Positions 44,943 through 53,516 of a stretch of 64,000 nucleotides of DNA are shown piece after piece. A program made the translations under genes and the position numbers. The stretch comes from Actinomadura terrae (GTDB lineage Bacteria; Actinomycetota; Actinomycetes; Streptosporangiales; Streptosporangiaceae): contig NZ_JAICDG010000005.1 of assembly GCF_022751215.1 (NCBI RefSeq), positions 248,001 through 312,000 on the forward strand, given 5' to 3'. How positions within the stretch are numbered: position 1 is the first letter of the stretch; each line of letters opens with the position of its first letter. Below the pieces are notes generated by a model, which was not told the DNA's origin, ran no database searches, and worked only from the letters and a program-made list of their open reading frames with translations.

Positions 44943-45488
44943 ATGCGATCCACACGATGGAGTACGGTGATCACGGCGGGCCTGGCCGTGGCCATGCTGG
45001 GTGCCGGCGCCACGGCCGGACAGGCCGCCGCGAAGGCGTACGCGAGCGCCTCCGACGGCTTCGAGGGCGACCCGTGGTCCAAGTGGGACCGCCTCACCAG
45101 CGGTGAGGCCGCCGCCGATGGCAACTACGGCCAGGGCCTGGCCCGCAACGGCGCCAACAACGGCTGGCTGTGGGCCGCGCACGGCTGGGCGGCGGAGCGG
45201 TACGGCATCGCGATCGACAGCTGGCTGCGGTCGAGTTGCAGGGCCAGCATCTGGGCGTACCCGGTCGACGGGGGCGCACAGGTCGAGCTCCAGGTCTGGG
45301 ACCCCAATGGCTGGCGCCTGGTGGGCACGACCGCGCCCTGGCTCAACGGCGGCGGCTACCAGCGCATCGTCACGCCGGGGATCAACCTCAACGGCGTGAA
45401 CAAGGTGTACGTCCAGGCCATCTTCGGGAACAACACGGGGGCCGGAAAATTCATCAGGCTCGACGACATGGCCCTGGAATGCTCGTGA
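44943..45488 (+). CDS. Small secreted beta-sandwich-like protein
   Basis: 181-aa exported protein with a signal peptide (MRSTRWSTVITAGLAVAML, cleavage near AGQAAA). The mature part starts DGFEGDPWSKWDRL and is Trp/Gly/Asn-rich with alternating strands (RASIWAYPVDGG, VELQVWDPNGWRLVG, KVYVQAIFGNN, KFIRLDDMALECS), two cysteines, and a jelly-roll/carbohydrate-binding look. No family is recognised. GGGGAAG ribosome site precedes ATG. Monocistronic with a terminator. An extracellular binding function is a guess. Confidence 0.7.
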   Translation: MRSTRWSTVITAGLAVAMLGAGATAGQAAAKAYASASDGFEGDPWSKWDRLTSGEAAADGNYGQGLARNGANNGWLWAAHGWAAERYGIAIDSWLRSSCRASIWAYPVDGGAQVELQVWDPNGWRLVGTTAPWLNGGGYQRIVTPGINLNGVNKVYVQAIFGNNTGAGKFIRLDDMALECS

Positions 45489-45513
45489 TCTAGGGCGGGA
45501 CAGCGGTGATGGG

Positions 45514-45548
45514 CAACCCCGGAGAGGGATCAGGAAACTCCGGGGTTG
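45514..45548 (+). terminator. Hairpin terminator after the small secreted protein
   Basis: Perfect 11-bp stem CAACCCCGGAG / CTCCGGGGTTG, then TTCG. Confidence 0.75.
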
Positions 45549-45819
45549 TTCGTCATCGGCGGGAATGAAAACTGATGGCCGTTCAAGGCGTGTGGGCGGG
45601 CGGTGTGCAATAACGATCTTTGGTTGGACTGGTTTTCCAAAGGTCCGGGCGGTGGGGGTGGGGGGCTGAGCTGCGGGTTCGCGGGGTGTTCGGTTGGTAA
45701 TCGCGGTTACCGCGCGAGGTGTTGAAGATCGAAGGGAATTAGCATGCCCTGATCAGAGATAGGTCGCGTCGCAGCGGAGCAGGTCGCGGCCCCACGCCTC
45801 CCGACGAAGTGAGGTCCCC
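45549..45819. promoter_or_regulatory. Upstream region of the HEETH protein gene
   Basis: About 270 bases without a gene. Contains the dyad GGTAA-N6-TTACC at 45696-45711, a possible operator. No promoter boxes are clear. Confidence 0.35.
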
Positions 45820-46755
45820 GTGAAACGTACAGGACGCCTGACCCTGTTGACCGCCGCCGTCGCCCTGTCGCTGGTACCCGGCCCTGTCGCCGCGGCCTCG
45901 CCCACGGCGAGCGGGGCGGCCGCGCCCTACTGTTACGGGGAACCCTCGACTCCCACGGCCGACATCAGTGATGTCAAGGCGCGCTTCGGCGCCGGGAACT
46001 GGATGGCGAGCCTGCAAGAGATGTACAAGCGGCGCTGGCCCAGCGGGGAGAAGCTCGCCATCGCGCAGGCGAAGGACAAGTACTGGACCCAGTTCGTGAA
46101 CACGCGGAGCTTCGAGGGCTTCGCCGAGTCGATGATGGTGGCGATCCACGAGGAGACCCACATGTGGGACCTCGATCCGTCCCGGACCAAGTGGGACGTG
46201 CACATCGCCGCCTGGATCAACGCGTCGCAGCAGGCGACGACCGTGCCGCTGCACGGCGGCTTCGCCCGCCGCGAGATCCTGCCGCTGATCACCGACAAGT
46301 ACAGCGACAGCATGGACGGCATCTACCTGCGGGACTCCCAGCAGGGCACCTACAAGCTCCAGGGCGTGCTGGCGGAGCTGAACGCCGGGCTGATGGGCCT
46401 GCCCGCGGTCACCGTCGTCCAGGAGCACATCAAGGGGGTGGGGGCCAGTAATGCCCGGGATATCGCCGCCACCAACCTTCGCTACCTGCTGCTCTACTTG
46501 CGGGTGGCCAAGGACAAGCACCCCGACTACTGGGCCCAGATCAAGGGTGAGCCGAAGCTGCGTGAGCTCGTTCTGACCGAGTTCCTGCGCACGGCGTACT
46601 GGCTGGAGAAGTCCGCGCCCTACACCGGCAAGCTCGGCAGCCCCGACGCCGACCGGATCACCGCGGCGAACTACGCTCCGGCGAACATCGCCATTCTGGA
46701 GGAGTTCACCGGCGCCACCGTCCGCCGCGACACCGACAAGCACTGCACCGTCTAA
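45820..46755 (+). CDS. Secreted protein with HEETH zinc-peptidase motif
   Basis: 311-aa exported protein from GTG at 45820. Signal peptide residues 1-26 (LLTAAVALSLVPGPVAAA). Residues 110-114 are HEETH (an HExxH zinc motif) in the helix SMMVAIHEETHMWDL. A candidate third ligand is Glu186 in QGVLAELNAGLMG, about 72 residues later, as in gluzincins. The rest is helical. I know no family for it, so a secreted metallopeptidase is an inference from the motif and length. It is convergent with jetD; the two genes overlap by 4 bases at their 3' ends. Confidence 0.65.
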   Translation: MKRTGRLTLLTAAVALSLVPGPVAAASPTASGAAAPYCYGEPSTPTADISDVKARFGAGNWMASLQEMYKRRWPSGEKLAIAQAKDKYWTQFVNTRSFEGFAESMMVAIHEETHMWDLDPSRTKWDVHIAAWINASQQATTVPLHGGFARREILPLITDKYSDSMDGIYLRDSQQGTYKLQGVLAELNAGLMGLPAVTVVQEHIKGVGASNARDIAATNLRYLLLYLRVAKDKHPDYWAQIKGEPKLRELVLTEFLRTAYWLEKSAPYTGKLGSPDADRITAANYAPANIAILEEFTGATVRRDTDKHCTV

Positions 46756-47930
46756 CCCTCCGGGACGTTGGCCCGGAGGCGGGCGGCGGCGTGGGGCAGG
46801 GGAATGGCTTCCTGCTCTATTCGGCGGAAGGGCGGCGGGCCTTTGGTGGTGATGAAGGCGTAGGCGGTCTGCTCGGCTTCGGTGAGGTGCGGCAGGTTCG
46901 TTTCGGACGGGCCTAGGGCGTGGCCTGACTTGTCGTGGTTCACGCCTTGGTCGGCGTAGCGGTGCAGGTCGGTGTCGTCCATCAGGATCGAGGCGACCGG
47001 CTTCGGGGGCGTGCCGCCGGCAAGGGCCGCGCGGAAGGCGTTGAGGATCGCGTAGCCGTCGGCGTCCATGTCGCCCCAGTAGACGACGTGGTCGGCGGCG
47101 CGGAGCCAGGGGACGTCCGCGAGCAGGGACGCGGCCGCCTTGCCGTTGCCCTCGACCACGATCGTGCCCGGCAGTGGCGGGAACCAGAGTCGGCAGTCGC
47201 GGTTCTCGACGACGAGGACGAGCCGTGGCCGGTAGGCGAGTTCGTGCGTGTCGCCGGTGGTCCAGGCGTCGTGCCTGCGGCGGCCGGAGGCCAGGTAGTC
47301 GGGGTCGATGTAGGTCAGGTGGAGGACGGCCAGGCGGGGGCGGACTTCGGCGCGGACGTCGCGTCCCGTGAGCTTGTGGAGCAGTGTGCCGTGGGTTTCG
47401 AGCCACTTGGTGTGCATGCCGGGGATCGGGAGTTGGCGTGCGGTCCAGGCGCTCGCGTCGGGGTGGCTGCGCAGCCAGGTCAGGGCGGTGAGCAGTACCT
47501 CGGTGTCGGCGGGTTCGAGGTTGTAGACGGCCCGGAGGGTGGACGGGGTGAGGGTCGCATCGGCGGCGCGCAGTGACGAGGCGAGCGCGCGGGCTCGGGG
47601 GACGTCCACGGGTGGGGCCGGGAGCAGGGTTACGGCGGTGTCCAGGTCTGCCACGAGTGCGGCGGGGTAGCTGGCCGCCAAGCCCTGGATCGACAGTTGC
47701 CTCTGGACGATTTCTACGGTGCCGTGGCGGGCGGCGAAGTCGCGCCAGCTCATGTGCCAGTCGGTCCACTCGCGGCCGAACTTCACGGCCGCGGCGCCGG
47801 ACGAGACGTTGGGGCGTAGGGGGACGGAGAATTCGGTCGTGCCGTCGCAGATGGCTTGCGGCCAGTTCTTGTCGACCTTGCGGCGGAGTAACTCGATCGC
47901 CTCGGACGGGGTGATCAGGCGAGGGGTCAT
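46752..47930 (-). CDS. jetD: Wadjet nuclease subunit JetD (DUF3322/DUF2220)
   Basis: 392-aa subunit of the type I Wadjet anti-plasmid system. An N-terminal DUF3322 region (SEAIELLRRKVDKNWPQ to about 190) is followed by a TOPRIM-like DUF2220 domain: LVLVVENRDC gives the catalytic Glu (E242) and YWGDMDADGYAIL the DxD pair (about 287-289). JetD cleaves DNA after the JetABC motor has extruded and sized a circular molecule. Its ATG overlaps the jetC stop (ATGA). Last gene of a four-gene operon. Confidence 0.9.
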   Translation of the reverse strand: MTPRLITPSEAIELLRRKVDKNWPQAICDGTTEFSVPLRPNVSSGAAAVKFGREWTDWHMSWRDFAARHGTVEIVQRQLSIQGLAASYPAALVADLDTAVTLLPAPPVDVPRARALASSLRAADATLTPSTLRAVYNLEPADTEVLLTALTWLRSHPDASAWTARQLPIPGMHTKWLETHGTLLHKLTGRDVRAEVRPRLAVLHLTYIDPDYLASGRRRHDAWTTGDTHELAYRPRLVLVVENRDCRLWFPPLPGTIVVEGNGKAAASLLADVPWLRAADHVVYWGDMDADGYAILNAFRAALAGGTPPKPVASILMDDTDLHRYADQGVNHDKSGHALGPSETNLPHLTEAEQTAYAFITTKGPPPFRRIEQEAIPLPHAAARLRANVPEG

Positions 47931-50900
47931 GCGTCCGGGACCGCGACGATCGGTTTCGCCCATGACCGGCCCTCGGAGTTCTTGAGGATCAGGTATTCGG
48001 CGTCCACGTGCGGCTCGATCGCGCTGTGCTTGTCGTTGGGGGCGCCGATGACGAGTTGGAAGCCCAGCCCGCGCCAGGCGCCGATGGCGCGGCCGGTGAA
48101 GTGCGCGTCGGCCTTGATCAGCGCCTCGTCCAGGAAGACGGGGGCGTAGCGGGGACGTTCGGCGCCCGCGTCGCCCAGTTGGTAGCGCAGGGCGGCGCCG
48201 ACGATGAACGCGACGAGTTCCTGGGACTCGCCGCCCGACTTCTCGCCGATGTGGTCGTAGACCGCGATGTGCTCGCCCGCGAGGTCGCATTTCTCCGCGC
48301 TGATCCGGACGTGGTTGCGCACGTCGACCAGATCGGCGAAGTCGGGGGCGGTGCGGCGGATGCGGTCGATGACCTTGGCCATCCGGTGGTAGGCGCGCTC
48401 CCGGTCGGCGTCCGTGGCCGCCTTGTCGATGAGGCCGCGGACGTCGCGCAGTTCCTTGCGGAATCGGGCGCGGACGGCGGAATGGCTTTCCTGCGGGTCG
48501 ATGCGCAGCCGGTGGCCGTCGTCGGCGAACGGCAGTTCGGCGAGGATGCGGTTCACCGGGTCGATCCGGTCGCGGATCTCCCGGACGGCGGCGGCGAGTT
48601 CGCTGTCGAGGCTGGTCAGGTCGTTGCCGGAGAGTTTGAGCAGGCTGTCGCGCCACTCGGTCTCCAGCTCGTGCAGGCCGCTGGTCTCCAGGTCGGTGAG
48701 CAGGCGGTCGAAGTCGCGGTAGGACGCGTCGGGTTCGGTGCCGAGGTTCGGGTTCGGCCAGCGCTCGACGAAGGTCGAGAACGTGTCGTGCAGCGCCTTG
48801 CGGGAGCGGCTGATGGCCTCTTCGGCCGATTTCCGGTCGTCGCGTATCTTTTCGAGGCCGCGGCGGTGCGCGGCGTCGAATTCGGCGAGCGCCTTCGCCG
48901 GGTCGGCGCCTTCCGGGGCGTCATCGAACAGGGCCGCCAGGTATTCGCGGTGTTCCGGGCTCACCTTCGTGCCGGTCGCGGCGGCCTCGTCCAGCGCCTG
49001 CTGGGCGCCGTCGACCTCGTCGACGATCGCTTCCCAGGAACCGTCGAGCTTTTTGGCCTCGCTCTTCTGCTCGCCTATGCGTTCGGTGAGTTCGGAGAAC
49101 CGTGTCCTGAGATCCTCCGCCTGCTTCTGGAGCCTGTCGATCTCCGGGTTGTCCTCGCGGACTTCGGTGATGACCTGGTTCCAGCGGTCCCGTTCGGCGG
49201 TGACGGATTCGACGTCCACTTGGTCCCAGGACAGTTCGGTCACCGTTTGGTAGGCGGCGCGTCTTTCCTCGAAGGAGTTGAGGTTCTGCTCCGCCTTCTT
49301 GGCCTGTGCGAGGGCGTCCTCGTGGCGTTCTCGGGCATGGCCGATGCGGGTGTCGAGGTCGGCGAGCAGTCGGGTGTTGGTGAATCCCAGCAGGTTGGCG
49401 CGGCCATGGCCGCCGTGCGCGCCCCGGCCGCGCTGCGAGGTCTGGCCGGTGATCGTGAGCGCCTTGGGGTGCTGCATCAGCAGTTTGGGCGATTCGACGC
49501 AGACGAAGTCGAAACCGCGCGCGAGTTCGCTTTTCAGCCAGGCCGTGAACGGCGACGGACGGTAGTCGAGGCGGCCGGGGAGCGTCTTGTCGTTCAGCCC
49601 GACCTCGTCCCGCATTCCGGTACGGACGCCCTCGAACTGGACGCGGCGCGCGATCGGCACCGCGTTGATCGCCTCACGGAACGCGTTCAGCCGACCGATG
49701 TCGATCAGCATGCGGGTGGCGAACCCGCCGAGCGCCAGGTTGAACGCCTCCCGCCACGGCTCGAACTCGGTGCGGACCTCGATCAGCTCGCCGACGAAGG
49801 GCAGGTCGTCCGGGGTGAGCCCGGCGGCCTCGGCCAGCAGGTCGCGGGCGGTGTGCAGGTCGGTGGGGATGTTGCCGCGGCGGGCCTTCACCTTGCCGTG
49901 CTCGGCGCGCAGCGCGGCCAGGTCGCGTTCGGCGGCCGTGCTCTCGGCGGCGGCCGCGGCGAACTCGTTCTGGGCCTTCTTCCTGGCGTTGGCGTCGGCC
50001 AGCGTCCGGTGCGCCGTCTCGACGAGCGCGGCGAAGTCCTCGCCGGACGACACCTTGGCGCCGACGGTCTCCAGCGCGCGGTCGAGCCGCTGGCGTGCGC
50101 GTTCGACGTCGGCCAGCCGCTGCTCCACGCCGCGGATCTCGCGCCGCGCGGTGTCCAGCCGGTCGCCGCCGGAGGCGCGGAGGGTGTCGAGCACCGCGTC
50201 CCGCTGGGCCTCCGTCGCCTTGATCAGCGCGGTCGTCTCCCGCACGCCCTCCTCGGCCCGGCGGCGCCGCCTGGTCAGGTCCTCCTCGGCCGCGCGCAGC
50301 AGGTCGAGCCGGCGTTCGTGCCGCCACAGCGCCGCGGGCGACGCCGGGTCGGTGAACGATCCGACCTCGTCGATCACCTGCAACCGGGTCACGGCCTCGT
50401 CGATGGTGCCGCGGTGCTCGCGGATCGGGGCCAGCGCCCGGACCTGCCGCCGCGCGGTGATCATGCGGTCGCGGGTGCCGGACAGCTCGTCGAACTGCTG
50501 CACGACCTCGTCCGCCGTGGCGAGCGTGGACGGCTCCTCCAGCACCATCGTCTTGTACAGCGCGTCGACCGTGGTGATCTGCTGCCCGGCCTGGATGCGG
50601 CCGAGCAGCCCGACCGCCTTGTGCCCGTCCCCGGCGGCGCCGATGCCGAGCGCGGTGTGCAGCCGGGCGGTGAAGTCGCGGTCGGTGCCGAAGCAGGTCA
50701 GGCCCGTCGCGGTGACGGCGTCGCGGGCGAACCTGCTGCCCGCCGGGCCGTCCAGGACGCGCAGGTCGTAGTCGTCGTCGCGGGTGGCGCGGACCACGAC
50801 CACGTCGTCGAGGACGCGCGCGGACGACGGCACGTACCAGGCCCGGAGCGCGGTGAACACCTCGCCGCCGCGGTCGGCCCAGGTCATCGCGATCGCCGAC

Positions 50901-51271
50901 CAGGTGTCGCGGCCGTCGCCGCGCAGCACCCGCGACCGCGTCTCGCCGTCCGTCCGGGACTCGTCGAGCTTCCCGCGCGCGTAGGAGAGGATGTTGCGCT
51001 GGTCCTTGCCGCGGGGCCGCCCGACCACCCCGCCGTTGGACGCGCCGTTGAACGGCGTGGTGTGCGGCATCAGCAACGCGATGTAGGAGTCCATCAGCGT
51101 GGACTTGCCCGACCCGGAACCGCCGCTGAACAGGGTCGCGCCGGGGGCGAACCGGATGCGGTGGTACCCGTCGTAGCCGCCCCAGTTGACCAGTTGCAGG
51201 TCGCGCGCGACCCACTGCTGGCCCCGGGACGCCGCCGGGATCAGTCCGAACAACGTGTCGATCATGCTCAC
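47927..51271 (-). CDS. jetC: Wadjet SMC-like ATPase JetC (MukB-like)
   Basis: 1114-aa SMC/MukB-type motor. Walker A GGSGSGKST at 50-58, two long coiled-coil arms (about 290-480 and 690-960) around a hinge-like central domain (about 490-680), signature-type GEKSGGESQ at 1009-1017 and Walker B VFLDEA about 1046-1050. It extrudes DNA loops with ATP. Start at GTG 51271 overlaps the jetB stop (GTGA); ATG 51265 is an alternative. Confidence 0.92.
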   Translation of the reverse strand: MSMIDTLFGLIPAASRGQQWVARDLQLVNWGGYDGYHRIRFAPGATLFSGGSGSGKSTLMDSYIALLMPHTTPFNGASNGGVVGRPRGKDQRNILSYARGKLDESRTDGETRSRVLRGDGRDTWSAIAMTWADRGGEVFTALRAWYVPSSARVLDDVVVVRATRDDDYDLRVLDGPAGSRFARDAVTATGLTCFGTDRDFTARLHTALGIGAAGDGHKAVGLLGRIQAGQQITTVDALYKTMVLEEPSTLATADEVVQQFDELSGTRDRMITARRQVRALAPIREHRGTIDEAVTRLQVIDEVGSFTDPASPAALWRHERRLDLLRAAEEDLTRRRRRAEEGVRETTALIKATEAQRDAVLDTLRASGGDRLDTARREIRGVEQRLADVERARQRLDRALETVGAKVSSGEDFAALVETAHRTLADANARKKAQNEFAAAAAESTAAERDLAALRAEHGKVKARRGNIPTDLHTARDLLAEAAGLTPDDLPFVGELIEVRTEFEPWREAFNLALGGFATRMLIDIGRLNAFREAINAVPIARRVQFEGVRTGMRDEVGLNDKTLPGRLDYRPSPFTAWLKSELARGFDFVCVESPKLLMQHPKALTITGQTSQRGRGAHGGHGRANLLGFTNTRLLADLDTRIGHARERHEDALAQAKKAEQNLNSFEERRAAYQTVTELSWDQVDVESVTAERDRWNQVITEVREDNPEIDRLQKQAEDLRTRFSELTERIGEQKSEAKKLDGSWEAIVDEVDGAQQALDEAAATGTKVSPEHREYLAALFDDAPEGADPAKALAEFDAAHRRGLEKIRDDRKSAEEAISRSRKALHDTFSTFVERWPNPNLGTEPDASYRDFDRLLTDLETSGLHELETEWRDSLLKLSGNDLTSLDSELAAAVREIRDRIDPVNRILAELPFADDGHRLRIDPQESHSAVRARFRKELRDVRGLIDKAATDADRERAYHRMAKVIDRIRRTAPDFADLVDVRNHVRISAEKCDLAGEHIAVYDHIGEKSGGESQELVAFIVGAALRYQLGDAGAERPRYAPVFLDEALIKADAHFTGRAIGAWRGLGFQLVIGAPNDKHSAIEPHVDAEYLILKNSEGRSWAKPIVAVPDA

Positions 51272-51939
51272 GACGCGGCCTCGTTCCGCTCGTGCAGCCA
51301 CCGGCTCAGCTCGGTCAGCTTCTCGGTGCTGAGCACGACCTCGACCAGCGGCGTGATCCGGTACCGGCCCGCGGACTCCTCCGCGATCAGGCCGTCGCCG
51401 GCCAGCCGTTTCACCGCGTTGCGGATCTCGTGCTGGCCGCGCGCGAGGTTGTGGTCGTCCGGATCGAAGTAGGTCAGCACGGTCTGTTCCAGCTCTTCGA
51501 TGTCGACCCGCGCGGACGTCTCGCCGGTGCCGCGCTCCCGCTGGAAGACCGACCGCAGGTGGACCAGCACCAGCGTCTCGGCGCGGTTGTAGGGGTCGTC
51601 CTTCAGCAGGATCGGGACGTCCAGCTCCGCCGAGCGCACCTGCTGCTTGTAGGCGACGCCGCGGTCGTGGTCGACCACGAGCCGGACGAACAGGTCGTGC
51701 AGCCGCGACTCGACGATCTGCTGGTTCTCCAGCAGCGTGCGCCACTGCGCCGGGTTCTTCTCGGCCAGCAGGAACCTGCGTTGCAGCAGCCGGACGAGGA
51801 CGCGGCGCACCTCCACGTCCAGCGTGCCCGTGTCACCGGCGAACAGCTCGGCCGGGTCGTCCTCCATCGGGACCGGCTCGATGAAGCCCGCCTCCGCGCC
51901 GGACGACCACTCGTCGTCCGCGCCGTCCCCTTCACTCAT
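51268..51939 (-). CDS. jetB: Wadjet kleisin-interacting subunit JetB (DUF4194)
   Basis: 223-aa DUF4194 protein, the MukE-like winged-helix subunit. Seen: LDVEVRRVLVRLLQRRFLLAEKNPAQW near the start, HDLFVRLVVDHDRGVAYKQQV and a C-terminal HEIRNAVKRLAGDGLIAEE, RYRITPLVEVVL. It binds the kleisin JetA and stabilises the motor. ATG 51939 overlaps the jetA stop by 8 bases. Confidence 0.9.
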   Translation of the reverse strand: MSEGDGADDEWSSGAEAGFIEPVPMEDDPAELFAGDTGTLDVEVRRVLVRLLQRRFLLAEKNPAQWRTLLENQQIVESRLHDLFVRLVVDHDRGVAYKQQVRSAELDVPILLKDDPYNRAETLVLVHLRSVFQRERGTGETSARVDIEELEQTVLTYFDPDDHNLARGQHEIRNAVKRLAGDGLIAEESAGRYRITPLVEVVLSTEKLTELSRWLHERNEAAS

Positions 51940-53467
51940 CGTCGTTTCCCTGGCTCTCATCTTCGGCACGGCTCGCCACCGGGCCCGCCGCCGGGCCCGC
52001 CGGGTTCGCCGCCCGCACGCCGCCGAACGCGAACCGCCGCCGGGTCAGGTCCGGTCTGACCGCGTCGACCATCACCATCTCAGCCGTGTCGGACATTCCG
52101 AGGTCGTGCGCGATCTCCAGCAGTCCGAGCAGGTCGACCGGACGCCGGAGCCGCTCGGCCGCCGCGCGGAACGCCGCCGCGACGTCGACGCCGTCCTCCT
52201 CCCCCGCGAACGCCGCCAGGTGCTCGCGGAGGTCGGCGTACTGCGGGCCGCCCCAGGCGCGGGTGTCCGCGGACGGCACGTCCTCGACCTCGTCCCATTC
52301 GCGCAGCGGCGTGGGCGGCTGGGGCGGACAGAGGTCGCTCATCGTCTGCCGCAGTTGCCCGACATCTGCCACCGGCAGGCGGCGCAGCGGGTCGACGACC
52401 GTGCCGCGGCGCGCGCCCGGGACCCAGGTGTGGAAACCGGCCATCACGTCCCGGAGCAGCTCGTCCACCTGGCGGTCGCGCATCGGGTCGTGGTTGCGCA
52501 CCTGGGTCGTGATGACGTGCGACGCCTGCCGCTGCGCGGTCAGCACCTCCTTGACGCCCTGCTCGATCCGGCGGGCGATCTCGGCGAGCTCGCGCCGCTG
52601 CGGTTCGGGCATCTGGTCGGTGAACCCGTGCTTCAGGACGGTGCGCAGCAGGTTCCACAGGTCGTCGATCTGCACAGGGTCGCCGATCAGGCGCAGCGCC
52701 CCGGCGAACGCGCGGCCCTCGGGCGTCGCGTCCATGATCTGGCGGCCGCGCTCCAGGTACTCGCGCAGCACCTCCCCGGTCGGCCGGACGTCCTGCCGCA
52801 GGTCGGCGACGACGTCCCGCTGCATCGCCTTGATCGACTCGGCGACGCGCGCGAAGTCGGCGGGCAGCTCCCGGGCCAGGTGCAGGACGTTCTCGGCCGC
52901 CTCCAGCAACTGGTCGTCGGGGACGGTCGGGGCGGCGCCGCCGCGTTCGAGCCGGTCGAGCTCGCGCCGGCGCTGGTCGATCTCGGTCTGGAGGCGCGCC
53001 ATCCGGGCCATCACGTCGGGGTCGGCGTCCTGCGCGAGCCGTTCGACGGCCTCCAGCAGCGTCCGGACGCGGGACTCCGACACCCGGGTCCGCGCCCCGC
53101 CGACGCGTCCCGCCACCTCGAGCGCGCCGACGCCGTGCGCGGACAGCCGGTACACCTCGACGTCGTCGGACACCTGCCGCACCAGCCAGCCCGCCTGCAC
53201 CCACTGCCGGCACAGGTCACGGGCGTTCCCGGCGGGCAGCGGCTGGTCGCCCTCGTCGCCGTAGCCCGCCGCCCGCAACTGGTCGAGCGCGTCGGCGATC
53301 TCCGCGTGGGCGTCCGCGACCGCCACCGTCGGACGCTCCGGCGTGAACATCATCGCCAGCACCGTCACGACGAACGGCGCGTAGGTCCGGTGGAGCAGGT
53401 CCAGCATCGGGTTCTGAAAAGCCCGAAGCGCCCCCTGGTACGCGCCCTCCACCCCTCGTGTTCCCAT
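51932..53467 (-). CDS. jetA: Wadjet kleisin-like subunit JetA (DUF3375)
   Basis: 511-aa DUF3375 protein, first gene of the operon. N-terminal FQNPMLDLLHRTYAPFVVTVLAMMF and a winged-helix region, then a long helical middle (ARMARLQTEIDQRRRELDRLE, probably coiled coil), and RQIMDATPEGRAFAGALRLI typical of DUF3375. It bridges the JetC ATPase heads like MukF and closes the ring around DNA. Promoter must lie in the 50 bases toward the P450 gene or within it; none is obvious. Confidence 0.9.
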   Translation of the reverse strand: MGTRGVEGAYQGALRAFQNPMLDLLHRTYAPFVVTVLAMMFTPERPTVAVADAHAEIADALDQLRAAGYGDEGDQPLPAGNARDLCRQWVQAGWLVRQVSDDVEVYRLSAHGVGALEVAGRVGGARTRVSESRVRTLLEAVERLAQDADPDVMARMARLQTEIDQRRRELDRLERGGAAPTVPDDQLLEAAENVLHLARELPADFARVAESIKAMQRDVVADLRQDVRPTGEVLREYLERGRQIMDATPEGRAFAGALRLIGDPVQIDDLWNLLRTVLKHGFTDQMPEPQRRELAEIARRIEQGVKEVLTAQRQASHVITTQVRNHDPMRDRQVDELLRDVMAGFHTWVPGARRGTVVDPLRRLPVADVGQLRQTMSDLCPPQPPTPLREWDEVEDVPSADTRAWGGPQYADLREHLAAFAGEEDGVDVAAAFRAAAERLRRPVDLLGLLEIAHDLGMSDTAEMVMVDAVRPDLTRRRFAFGGVRAANPAGPAAGPVASRAEDESQGNDDE

Positions 53468-53516
53468 CGCCGACCAGGGTACGACCTCGGCTCGGCGCGC
53501 GGCGCCAGGTCGCCGT

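Noticed and set aside
48008..51472. Plus-strand open frame of 1154 codons
   Set aside because: Antisense shadow of jetC; composition follows the mirrored codon bias (Gly/Arg/Val/Asp rich) and no domain is readable.
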